Source: Bacteroidaceae bacterium
GTDB lineage: Bacteria; Bacteroidota; Bacteroidia; Bacteroidales; Bacteroidaceae
Length of the DNA stretch: 18,190 nucleotides
Assembly: GCA_017551845.1 (NCBI GenBank)
Contig: JAFZKR010000126.1
Span: forward strand, 1 to 18,190
Direction of reading: 5' to 3'
Shown here: one piece after another, positions 1 to 7,075 of the stretch
Numbering within the stretch: the first letter of the stretch is position 1
Layout of the letters: each line of letters starts with the position of its first letter
Notes under the pieces: generated by a model
Told to the model about the DNA's origin: nothing
Database searches by the model: none
What the model saw: the letters and a program-made list of their open reading frames with translations, nothing else
Made by a program: the position numbers and the translations under genes

Positions 1-710
1 ATATCGCTGGGATGTATCTCATATTTGTTAAGTAATCTTATTTTTCCGGATTGAAAATTGGTTATATTCAATGACACTGAAAACATCATGCGATAGAAAT
101 CAATTACAATATTGGTGTTTTTTTCTGGATTGAAAAACATTGCTCCATAATATATATCAACTGGATTATAATAATAATCATACCATTGTATTTCATTGCC
201 AATTTCTTCATTTAAGTCACTTGGCATGCAAAAGCCCAAAAAACCCTGGTCAAAAGCAAAATCACCATAAAAAGGTTCATTAAGTTTATAACTCCTACCA
301 GCATAAGGTCCCATCTCTACAAACGGGTAATCATAATTACCATTTGGTTTTTTAGCGATTAAGGTCTTACCATTAGGAATGCATAATGCCTGGCATATAT
401 AAGTCCTGTTCTTAAGAAAAGACATCGAGCAACTCTCAGGATCATCTGAAACTAAATAACCATATGTATGTTCATTAGTGTTTTCTCCATTCACCTCATA
501 AAGAGTGAAAAGAAATAAGTCATCAGAACTACCTGATTTGGTTACCTTTGTCATCGAGGAGGTAGTTACGTTTACCAACTCGCCACTATATCCAAATGAC
601 ATGGTTACATACTCTTCATCAGAGACATTATTCTCTTCAGGAACATAGTTATCACTGGTGCATGATACACCCAGAATAGCCATACAAATTAGATAAACAG
701 ATTTTTTCAT
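1..710 (-). CDS. Fimbrillin-like surface lipoprotein (3' end beyond window)
   Basis: Reading the minus strand from an ATG at 710-708 gives an open frame of at least 236 codons that leaves the window at base 1. The protein begins MKKSVYLICMAILGVSC, a lipoprotein signal peptide with lipobox LGVSC and the lipidated cysteine at residue 17. A short acidic linker follows (TSDNYVPEENNVSDEE), then a beta-rich domain. The SFGYSGEL stretch after the linker, the TYGYLVSDD segment, a K-N-R-T-Y strand and the late FYRMMFSVSLNIT stretch resemble Bacteroidales fimbrillin/Mfa-like lipoproteins. That assignment rests on pattern memory, not a search, so an uncharacterised surface lipoprotein is the safe call. 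It should be exported and anchored in the outer membrane. The gene is visibly richer in A+T than everything to its right, which suggests an accessory or acquired locus. It is divergent from the porW operon. Confidence 0.8.
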   Translation of the reverse strand, partial: MKKSVYLICMAILGVSCTSDNYVPEENNVSDEEYVTMSFGYSGELVNVTTSSMTKVTKSGSSDDLFLFTLYEVNGENTNEHTYGYLVSDDPESCSMSFLKNRTYICQALCIPNGKTLIAKKPNGNYDYPFVEMGPYAGRSYKLNEPFYGDFAFDQGFLGFCMPSDLNEEIGNEIQWYDYYYNPVDIYYGAMFFNPEKNTNIVIDFYRMMFSVSLNITNFQSGKIRLLNKYEIHPSD

Positions 711-772
711 CTTATAATTTCTTAATAAACATATTTACCTTCTCATAAACAACAGGTTTGGATAACAATAGA

Positions 773-804
773 CAAATGTAAAATATATTTTCAATATCTA
801 GAAA
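773..804 (-). promoter_or_regulatory. Candidate Bacteroidetes promoter for the left-edge lipoprotein gene
   Basis: On the minus strand a perfect -7 box TACATTTG (TAnnTTTG) lies at 780-773. A TTTC at 804-801 is a one-mismatch -33 element (consensus TTTG) with a 20-base spacer. The ATG is at 710, giving a leader of roughly 55-60 bases. The region is AT-rich, so a chance match is possible, but both boxes and the spacing fit. Confidence 0.45.
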
Positions 805-833
805 GGAAAGATAAAAAAAAACTCGTGCACACC

Positions 834-881
834 TCTCTGCGATTTTCGCGCTTTCTGCGAGAAATAAACGTTTTCCGCGAG
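834..881. repeat. Three spaced TYTCYGCGA motifs
   Basis: TCTCTGCGA (834-842), TTTCTGCGA (852-860) and TTTCCGCGA (872-880) recur with spacings of 18 and 20 bases, close to two helical turns. They are CG-containing islands in otherwise A/T-rich DNA, and a TCGCG lies between the first two. They sit upstream of the candidate promoter of the minus-strand lipoprotein gene. Regularly spaced direct repeats there could be protein-binding sites or a decayed tandem repeat. No family is recognised. Confidence 0.4.
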
Positions 882-1185
882 TTTCAGTACGAAAAATTTT
901 TAAAAAAAAGTTGGGCCGTTATTCAAAAACCGTAATGGACCGGTTATATTTTTGTATCGTCAATGAGGACATAAATTCAAGCGCTCCTTAAGGAGAAAAA
1001 AATTTTCCCTTAACAGGAAAAAAAAATCTGCTGAACGGGCGCCGGAATTTCAGACCGAATTGATGGCTTCAAGGATAGGTGAGACGTCGGCCTAATACTT
1101 GATGCCGTGAGAAAAATTTTTACATTAACCTTCACTTCCACAGACAACCTTTTGGAGACAGGCCCCTTTTGTTCCTTTTTTTGTG
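882..1185. other. Gene-free upstream region of the porW operon
   Basis: No convincing coding frame is present on either strand. Visible items are a TAnnTTTG-like box TATTTTTG at 947-954 on plus without a -33 partner at the right distance, a perfect 12-base palindrome CTCCTTAAGGAG at 984-995 followed by a run of A, and a 6-bp stem TTTTCC/GGAAAA with a 7-base loop at 1003-1021. The stretch from about 1025 to 1105 is more G+C-rich. A small RNA or long leader could start at the 947 box, but it matches no RNA family I know. Confidence 0.35.
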
Positions 1186-1193
1186 TACCTTCG
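1186..1193 (+). promoter_or_regulatory. Candidate -7 box for the porW-porX-tsaE operon
   Basis: TACCTTCG followed by CA matches the Bacteroidetes -7 form TAnnTTYG and lies 24 bases before the ATG at 1218, which would give a leader of under 25 bases. No TTTG is found at the usual 19-21 base distance; the nearest TTTTG (1167-1171) is too close. The call rests on the -7 box and its position. Confidence 0.45.
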
Positions 1194-1217
1194 CACTATT
1201 GGAACCGGTTTTCCGTT

Positions 1218-1640
1218 ATGAATAATGTAACATACATAATCTGTGCCGTCGTACTGCTGCTCATGTTTGTTCTGTACTATCTGGACCGATACATCAAGAT
1301 TCATAAGATTCAGAAAAATGCAGGACCTGAGGAGTCTGTCCGGACTGAACAGGTTCCGGACGGAGAGTGCTGCGGCAAACACTTGGTATGCGAAAAAAAG
1401 AAGCTGGCTGAGGCGCGTCTTCAATCGGCCAGCTATTTCGACGATGAAGAACTTGACCGGTTCAGGGGGCGCGGATCGGACGGATATGATGACAAGGAGG
1501 TTGAGGAATTCCGATATATACTCTATACTATGCGTCAGGATGAAGTACGTGAGTGGATGGAATGTCTCCACGCCAGAGATGTCGAGCTTCCTGACGAACT
1601 TAAGGAGGAGGCATATTCAATGATGAATGAAACTCTCTGA
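1218..1640 (+). CDS. Small single-pass membrane protein, first gene of the porW operon
   Basis: The ATG at 1218 gives 140 residues; an upstream GTG at 1107 would add 37 residues but lies before the candidate promoter and encodes unconvincing sequence, so 1218 is preferred. The protein starts MNNVTYIICAVVLLLMFVLYYL, one membrane segment at about residues 4-22, followed by a basic stretch (DRYIKIHKIQK) that would keep the C-terminal part in the cytoplasm. The rest is soluble, charged and mostly helical. It has a Cys-Cys pair at about residues 51-52 and an acidic central part (FDDEELDRF, DDKEVEEF). The last 14 bases overlap porW, so the two are probably translationally coupled. I recognise no family. 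Its place in the operon suggests a link to PorW/PorX or the envelope, by context only. Confidence 0.8.
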   Translation: MNNVTYIICAVVLLLMFVLYYLDRYIKIHKIQKNAGPEESVRTEQVPDGECCGKHLVCEKKKLAEARLQSASYFDDEELDRFRGRGSDGYDDKEVEEFRYILYTMRQDEVREWMECLHARDVELPDELKEEAYSMMNETL

Positions 1641-4440
1641 AAGGATGAAAAAAACCGTATGGACAAAGACACTTGCATTGTTGGCAATACTGTCAGCATT
1701 GTTTATCGTGTCCTCCTGTTCGGTAACGAAGAACACCGCAATGTCACGCTTCTATCAGGGAACTGTAACCAGATACAATGTATGGTTCAATGGTCATGAA
1801 GCTTTCCTGAATGCTCAGGATGCACAGGAGAAAGGTATCAAGGACAATCTGAATGAACCCCTGACCATGTACCCGTTCAGTGACCTGAAGGCACGCCAGC
1901 TTGGCAGTTCGGATTATGAACTTGCCATAGAGAAAGCACAGAAATCCATCAAGCTGCACTCCATAAGCGCCAAGCCCAAGAAAAAGCAGGGAACTCTTTC
2001 CGAGTCCGATAAACGTTGGTATAACAAGAAGGAGTACAATCCGTTCCTGTGGCGTGCGTGGCTGCTTCTTGCTGACTCCCAGATGCAGAAAGGTGACTTC
2101 ATTGATGCAGCCAGCACTTATTCATATATCTGTTCTGTCTATTCCGACGAACCGGAAATAGTGGCGGAAGCACAATACAAAATGGCTCAATGCTACTCTG
2201 AGGAGGGCTGGTTATACGAATCCGACGAGTTGTTCCAACGCTCCTCCCAGACTAAGCTCGGCCTGTCCCGCCAACGTGATTACGATGCCAGGAAAGCCGC
2301 CCATCTTCTCCGTCAGGAACGGTTTGAAGAGAGTATACCGTTGTTGGAAGAGGCAATAAGCCGGAAAGGGGTAAGCAGGACTCAGAAGATCCGCGAACGT
2401 TACCTGCTGGCTCAACTCTACAAGGCAACAGGGCGCAACAGTGAGGCATACAGTATGTTCAGCAAGGTTATCCGCATGAGTCCGCCATATGACACCGAGT
2501 TTCAGGCACGTATCCAGCAGACCGAAACCTTGGCCCAGGGAAGTGACATCAACAGGCTTCTGAAAAAGCTCAGCCGCATGGAACGCGACCCCAACAACAA
2601 AGAGAAGACCGACCAGATCTATTATGCCAAGGGTAATCTCTACCTCTCGCTTCAGGATACGGTCAGTGCGCTCGGAATGTATGAGACCGGCATTGAGAAA
2701 AGTACAAAGGATTCCCCTGAGAAAGGCGTGCTGCTGCTCACAATGGCCGATCTGTATTGGGAAAGAGGAGATTATTCACGGGCAGGCGAATGTTATTCCA
2801 AAGCTGTAGGAATGATTGACAGTTCCCACAAAAGATACCAAATCATCAAGCTCCGTTCCGAGGTGCTTGATGAACTCTCGGCTTACACTGAGACCATAGA
2901 ACTGCAGGACAGCCTACAACGCCTCTCCCTGATGCCTGATGAAAAGGTTCTGGATATAGTAGAGCGTATTATCAGGGAATTCGAGGAACAGGAAAAGCTG
3001 GAAGCGGAGAAGCAGCTTCGCATGGAAAAAGAGGCCGAGAGAGCCGAAAGGGACGCTGAACGTAATGGCACAGTTTTACAGAACGGAAGCAACGAATGGT
3101 ATTTCTATAACGAACAGGCTGTATTGAGCGGAAGGAAAACCTTCAGGCAAAAATGGGGAGAACGTAAGCTTGAGGATGACTGGCGACGTTCAAACAAGAC
3201 AGTTCTGGCCGATTTCGGCCTTAAGGATGAAACAGGAACAGCATCGGGAGATGACGGACTGCTTTCGGACTCCACCGGAACAGCCGATTCCTCACCGCTC
3301 GTCATTCCTGAGACTGACCCGCACAAGCCGGAGTATTATATTCAGCAGATACCCTACTCCGATGAGGAGAAAGCTGAATCCGACCGTCTCATATCAGAGG
3401 CTCTTCTCGGAGCCGGAATCGTGTACAAGGACCGTCTTACGGAATATGAGAAGGCTCAAGGAAGCTTCAACAGGATTATCAGACAGTATCCTGATTCGGA
3501 GGAGTACGATGATGCACTCTACAATCTCTTCCTGATGTACTCTCTCCAGGATAGGCCGGTTATGGCGGACAGCATACGCAACATGATGAGCAGGATGAAA
3601 CCGGAGAGTCCGCTCACACTGATGGTTTGTGATCCCGATTACATGGACAATGCCCGTTACGGTCGTCACAGGGAGGACTCCATTTACGCTGAGACCTATT
3701 CCGCCTATCTGCAGGGAGACACGGCTCTGATTTTCCGAAATTGTGACATTTCCGCATCAAAATACCCGCTTGGGGCCCACAGAGCCAAGTTCATGTTCAT
3801 AGAGTCCGCAGTGAGGCTCCAGAATGGGGACATCAATGCATTCCTCGAGGGGATGAGGAACATAGTCAACACATTTCCGGACAATGAAATAAGCCAGCTG
3901 GCCGGACTGATCGCCCAGGGGATGCAGGACGGAAAAATTCTCAAATCGACCTCCTTCGGTTCCATTTGGTCCCGCCGGAATGACTCAGGCGCTGATTCTC
4001 TCCGGACCGATACAATACGGCCCCAGTTTGTCGATGACCGGTACCAGCCTTTCATTTTCCTGCTTGCATGGCCGGAGGGAGAGGCGGACCGCAACCAGTT
4101 GCTGTTTGAAGTGGCCCGTTACAATTTCAGCAACTATATGATGCGTAACTTTGACATCAGTTTTATGAATGAGCAGGGTATAGAGATGCTCAAGGTGGGC
4201 GATTTCCTGAACTTCGACGAAGCCTGCTACTACAGCCGAAGCCTCTATTCCGACTCTTCGATGGCAGGCCGGCTTGAAGGCTTCAAGTCCCTTGTAATCA
4301 CTGAGGAGAACCTGAAGCTGCTGTTCAGTCACTACAGTTTCGATGAGTATGAGGAGTTCTACAAGGAACATTATCTTAATATTCCTGATTTTGAAATAGA
4401 CGGTGCAACACTGTTTGAAGAATATGACGGCAATGAGTAA
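1627..4440 (+). CDS. porW: PorW/SprE-type TPR lipoprotein (type IX secretion-associated)
   Basis: This is a 937-residue lipoprotein. A hydrophobic segment ends in VSSC with the lipidated cysteine at residue 31; starting at Met7 (base 1645) would give a more usual signal length, so the exact start is uncertain. After the cysteine comes the family-typical TKNTAMSRFYQGTVTRYN block, then a long array of TPR-like helical pairs to about residue 440. A highly charged helix follows (about 448-480, rich in E, K and R), then the block NEWYFYNEQAVLSG with WGERKLEDDWRRSNK (about 490-524), which I associate with PorW/SprE. More TPR-like repeats and a conserved C-terminal domain complete it. In Flavobacterium and Porphyromonas this outer-membrane lipoprotein is needed for type IX secretion and gliding. 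The gene overlaps its upstream neighbour by 14 bases and porX by 8, so an operon is nearly certain. No other secretion component is in the window. Confidence 0.82.
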   Translation: MKLSERMKKTVWTKTLALLAILSALFIVSSCSVTKNTAMSRFYQGTVTRYNVWFNGHEAFLNAQDAQEKGIKDNLNEPLTMYPFSDLKARQLGSSDYELAIEKAQKSIKLHSISAKPKKKQGTLSESDKRWYNKKEYNPFLWRAWLLLADSQMQKGDFIDAASTYSYICSVYSDEPEIVAEAQYKMAQCYSEEGWLYESDELFQRSSQTKLGLSRQRDYDARKAAHLLRQERFEESIPLLEEAISRKGVSRTQKIRERYLLAQLYKATGRNSEAYSMFSKVIRMSPPYDTEFQARIQQTETLAQGSDINRLLKKLSRMERDPNNKEKTDQIYYAKGNLYLSLQDTVSALGMYETGIEKSTKDSPEKGVLLLTMADLYWERGDYSRAGECYSKAVGMIDSSHKRYQIIKLRSEVLDELSAYTETIELQDSLQRLSLMPDEKVLDIVERIIREFEEQEKLEAEKQLRMEKEAERAERDAERNGTVLQNGSNEWYFYNEQAVLSGRKTFRQKWGERKLEDDWRRSNKTVLADFGLKDETGTASGDDGLLSDSTGTADSSPLVIPETDPHKPEYYIQQIPYSDEEKAESDRLISEALLGAGIVYKDRLTEYEKAQGSFNRIIRQYPDSEEYDDALYNLFLMYSLQDRPVMADSIRNMMSRMKPESPLTLMVCDPDYMDNARYGRHREDSIYAETYSAYLQGDTALIFRNCDISASKYPLGAHRAKFMFIESAVRLQNGDINAFLEGMRNIVNTFPDNEISQLAGLIAQGMQDGKILKSTSFGSIWSRRNDSGADSLRTDTIRPQFVDDRYQPFIFLLAWPEGEADRNQLLFEVARYNFSNYMMRNFDISFMNEQGIEMLKVGDFLNFDEACYYSRSLYSDSSMAGRLEGFKSLVITEENLKLLFSHYSFDEYEEFYKEHYLNIPDFEIDGATLFEEYDGNE

Positions 4441-5986
4441 GAACGGAACACTATTATGGGTCGATGACGAAATAGACCTTCTCAGGGCACATATCCTGTT
4501 TCTTGAGAACAAAGGTTATGAGGTTGACACCGTCACAAACGGACTTGATGCGATTGAAAGCTGCAGGAACAAGAGCTATGACCTGATACTGCTCGATGAA
4601 CACATGATGGGAATGAGCGGTCTGGAAACACTCTCGCACATCAAGGACATAGACCCGAACATCCCCGTCGTGATGGTCACGAAAAGTGAAGAGGAGAATA
4701 TCATGGACCAGGCTATAGGCTCCAAGATAGCCGATTATCTCATCAAACCTGTCCATCCCAACCAGATTCTGCTCTCCTTAAAGAAAAACATTCACAAACG
4801 GGACATCGTTACTGCGGAGACTGACCGTAGCTACCGTGAGAATTTCGCACGTCTCAGCGCCAGCATAAATGACTCCATGACTGCCGATGACTGGATAAAT
4901 GTTTACCGTCAGCTCGTCTATTGGGAGCTCGAACTCAAAGAGGCCGACAGTTCCATGCATGAGATACTTACCATGCAGAAGGCCGATGCCAACGCCGCAT
5001 TCGTCAAATTCGTGAAAAGGAACTATATGACCTGGATGAGTGACCGCAGCAAATCGCCCGTCATGAGTCCGGACCTTTTCCGCAAATGGGTCTTCCCCTC
5101 GCTCGACAAGGGTGAAAAGATCTTTTTCATAGTGATGGACAATCTCCGTTATGACCAGTGGCGGATGTTGAGTACGGAACTGTCCGAATACTTCACATTC
5201 GATGAGGATTTGTACTACAGTATTTTGCCTACCGCTACACAGTATTCAAGAAACGCCATATTCTCCGGTCTCATGCCGGACCAGATAAGCAGGATGTTTC
5301 CTGACCTTTGGGTTGATGAAGACTCTGAAGAGGGTAAGAACCTCAATGAAGCCCCTCTCATCCAGACACATCTGGACCGTTACCGCAGGAAGAACAGGTT
5401 CTCTTACAACAAGGTAAACGATTCGTCGGCAGCAGAAAAAATGTTAGGACAGATAAACAACCTCATGGGCAATGACCTGAATGTAATTGTAGTGAACTTC
5501 ACCGATATCCTGTCCCATTCCAAGACCGACTCAAGGATGATGCGCGAACTTGCCAATGATGATGCGGCTTACCGCAGTCTCATACTGTCGTGGTTCCGCC
5601 ATTCGTCCATCCGGGAACTGTTCCGTGCCATAGCAGCCACAGGAGTGAAGGTAATGATAACCACGGACCACGGCAGCATTTCGGTCAACAATGCCATCAA
5701 GATTGCCGGTGACCGCACCACCAACACCAACCTGCGTTACAAGGTGGGCAAGAATCTCGGCTTCAATCCCAAGGAGGTGTTCGAGATTGACCAGCCGTCC
5801 AAGGCATGCCTGCCGTCACCGGGATTATCGGCTTCCTATATCTTCTGTACTGAGGCTGACTATTTCGTCTATCAGAACAATTTCAACAACTATGCTTCAT
5901 TCTACAGAGAGACATTCCAGCACGGCGGAGTCTCGCTTGAAGAGATGATCATACCTTTCGCCATTCTGCAATCCAAAAGAAGATAA
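4433..5986 (+). CDS. porX: PorX-type response regulator with PglZ/alkaline-phosphatase-like effector domain
   Basis: The start [13 protein letters not shown] at 4433 overlaps the porW stop by 8 bases and gives 517 residues, about the size of P. gingivalis PorX; upstream ATGs at 4403 and 4424 are less likely. Residues 1-120 form a receiver domain: acidic pair D11/D12, phosphoacceptor D55 in LILLDEHM, T83 and K105. A helical linker follows. From about residue 220 comes a PglZ/alkaline-phosphatase superfamily domain with [10 protein letters not shown] (D236, D241), LPTATQYSR (T267, probable nucleophile) and TTDHGS (D412, H413) as probable zinc ligands. In P. gingivalis PorX acts with the kinase PorY and sigma factor SigP to control type IX secretion, and its effector domain is a zinc-dependent phosphodiesterase acting on oligonucleotides. 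The key residues appear intact. No porY-like kinase is nearby, so signal input must come from elsewhere. Confidence 0.9.
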   Translation: MSKNGTLLWVDDEIDLLRAHILFLENKGYEVDTVTNGLDAIESCRNKSYDLILLDEHMMGMSGLETLSHIKDIDPNIPVVMVTKSEEENIMDQAIGSKIADYLIKPVHPNQILLSLKKNIHKRDIVTAETDRSYRENFARLSASINDSMTADDWINVYRQLVYWELELKEADSSMHEILTMQKADANAAFVKFVKRNYMTWMSDRSKSPVMSPDLFRKWVFPSLDKGEKIFFIVMDNLRYDQWRMLSTELSEYFTFDEDLYYSILPTATQYSRNAIFSGLMPDQISRMFPDLWVDEDSEEGKNLNEAPLIQTHLDRYRRKNRFSYNKVNDSSAAEKMLGQINNLMGNDLNVIVVNFTDILSHSKTDSRMMRELANDDAAYRSLILSWFRHSSIRELFRAIAATGVKVMITTDHGSISVNNAIKIAGDRTTNTNLRYKVGKNLGFNPKEVFEIDQPSKACLPSPGLSASYIFCTEADYFVYQNNFNNYASFYRETFQHGGVSLEEMIIPFAILQSKRR

Positions 5987-5987
5987 G

Positions 5988-6404
5988 ATGACTGAACTTG
6001 TAATAACCGACATAGGACATATCAGTGAGACGGCACGGGATTTTATCCGCCTGATGGGTGATGACACAGTCTTTGCTTTCTATGGGAAGATGGGAGCCGG
6101 AAAGACCACTTTCATAAAGGCACTGTGCAAGGAACTCGGAGTGGAGGACGAGGTCAACTCGCCTACATTCGCCATAATCAACGAGTATCGTTCCGCTACC
6201 ACTGCTGAACTGATCTATCACTTTGATTTCTACAGGATCAAAAAAATTGAAGAGGTGTATGATTTAGGTTATGAGGACTATTTCTACAGCGGTGCTCTCT
6301 GTTTCATAGAATGGCCGGAACTCATTGAGGAGCTCTTGCCTTCGGACGCAAAAAAAGTGACCATCACCGAAAACAGTGATGGTTCACGTACAATTACCCT
6401 CTAA
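5988..6404 (+). CDS. tsaE: tRNA threonylcarbamoyladenosine biosynthesis ATPase TsaE
   Basis: This 138-residue protein has the P-loop GKMGAGKTT at residues 33-41, the family signature [11 protein letters not shown], the HFDFYRI block and IEWPE near the end. Length and motif order match TsaE (YjeE). With TsaB and TsaD it supports the t6A37 modification of tRNAs that read ANN codons; TsaE supplies the ATPase cycle that resets the TsaBD complex in the cytoplasm. The ATG lies one base after the porX stop, so it is very likely the last gene of the operon. The functional link to porW/porX is not obvious and may be only co-expression. The stop codon is 5 bases from the stop of the convergent 109-residue gene. 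Confidence 0.95.
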   Translation: MTELVITDIGHISETARDFIRLMGDDTVFAFYGKMGAGKTTFIKALCKELGVEDEVNSPTFAIINEYRSATTAELIYHFDFYRIKKIEEVYDLGYEDYFYSGALCFIEWPELIEELLPSDAKKVTITENSDGSRTITL

Positions 6405-6409
6405 TTACA

Positions 6410-6739
6410 TCATTCGCTTAGTGAATCGACATAGTCGGCCTCGGCCTCCACGATGAGGATAATCTCATCGGCAGGGAAAGAGCCTATCTTATCATGCTTG
6501 GCCTCTTTGATGATGTACTCCACCAAAGCTTCATTGTCAATGTCTATGCAGCCGTCAGCATCAGGCTCCTGATCCAGGACCCCGCTTGTGGCAAACCAGT
6601 CATTTATCACATCGAGAATATAATAGAGAATATCATCGGAATACTTGTCCTTCAGTTCCTGCGGGAGAGCGTTCCTGATATATTCCACCGTTTTGGAGTC
6701 ATCCAGATCCTCCTTCATGAATTCATCATTCTCCGACAT
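6410..6739 (-). CDS. Acidic conserved-type hypothetical protein downstream of trxA
   Basis: This 109-residue protein has no signal peptide and no membrane segment, and is very rich in Asp and Glu. It is mainly helical in its first half (TVEYIRNALPQELKDKYSDDILYYILDVIND is split here only as a description of residues about 18-48). The middle is acidic (DQEPDADGCIDID) and the end is strongly acidic (EAEADYVDSLSE). Two bases separate its ATG from the trxA stop, so it is the third gene of the dnaE transcript. I do not recognise a family. Its composition suggests a small cytosolic protein that could bind a partner; no function can be assigned. It is coding rather than a chance frame because of the tight spacing, the ATG placement and the coherent protein-like composition. 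Confidence 0.8.
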   Translation of the reverse strand: MSENDEFMKEDLDDSKTVEYIRNALPQELKDKYSDDILYYILDVINDWFATSGVLDQEPDADGCIDIDNEALVEYIIKEAKHDKIGSFPADEIILIVEAEADYVDSLSE

Positions 6740-6741
6740 GT

Positions 6742-7056
6742 TCAGATAAGCGCGTTAAGTTTCTCCTGAAAAATATTCTTTGCAGCTGCACCCACTACAC
6801 GATCCACCTCCTTGCCATCCTTCAGGAATACTACTGTGGGGACATTCATTATTCCGAACTTGTCGGTAAGGTCAGTATTCTCCTCAATATCGCACTTGCC
6901 CACTATCACCTTGCCGTCATACTCTGCGGCGAGTTCCTCGACAATAGGAGCCAAACGCCTGCACGGGCCGCACCAGGTAGCCCAGAAGTCAATCATGACA
7001 GGTTTCCCCTGTCCGGTGACCGCCTCAAAATTCATCTCTGTAATTTCTTGTTCCAT
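6742..7056 (-). CDS. trxA: Thioredoxin
   Basis: The ATG at 7056 gives 104 residues, the normal thioredoxin length; a longer frame from 7176 would run into the dnaE coding end and is rejected. The active site WCGPC is at residues 28-32 after the strand VMIDFWAT, and the cis-proline is P73 in MNVPTVV. The C-terminal FLKDGKEVDRVVGA segment is typical. It is a cytosolic dithiol/disulfide reductant for enzymes such as ribonucleotide reductase and peroxiredoxins. An additional cysteine (C55) lies outside the active site. The gene follows dnaE after 19 bases and precedes the acidic gene by 2 bases. The dnaE-trxA order recurs in Bacteroides, as I recall. Confidence 0.96.
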   Translation of the reverse strand: MEQEITEMNFEAVTGQGKPVMIDFWATWCGPCRRLAPIVEELAAEYDGKVIVGKCDIEENTDLTDKFGIMNVPTVVFLKDGKEVDRVVGAAAKNIFQEKLNALI

Positions 7057-7075
7057 AATTGTTTGTATTTGTTGA

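Noticed and set aside
984..1021. Palindrome CTCCTTAAGGAG and nearby TTTTCC/GGAAAA stem as a small-RNA gene or riboswitch
   Set aside because: The stems are short, match no RNA family I know, and lie in A/T-rich DNA where such matches arise by chance.
1107..1217. GTG-initiated extension of the first operon gene
   Set aside because: It precedes the candidate promoter and would place an unusual Phe/Thr-rich tail before a clear membrane segment.
6398..6430. Possible terminator between tsaE and the convergent gene
   Set aside because: Only a 6-bp stem with one G-T pair (ATTCGC/GTGAAT), no T-tract, and it lies inside the coding end.
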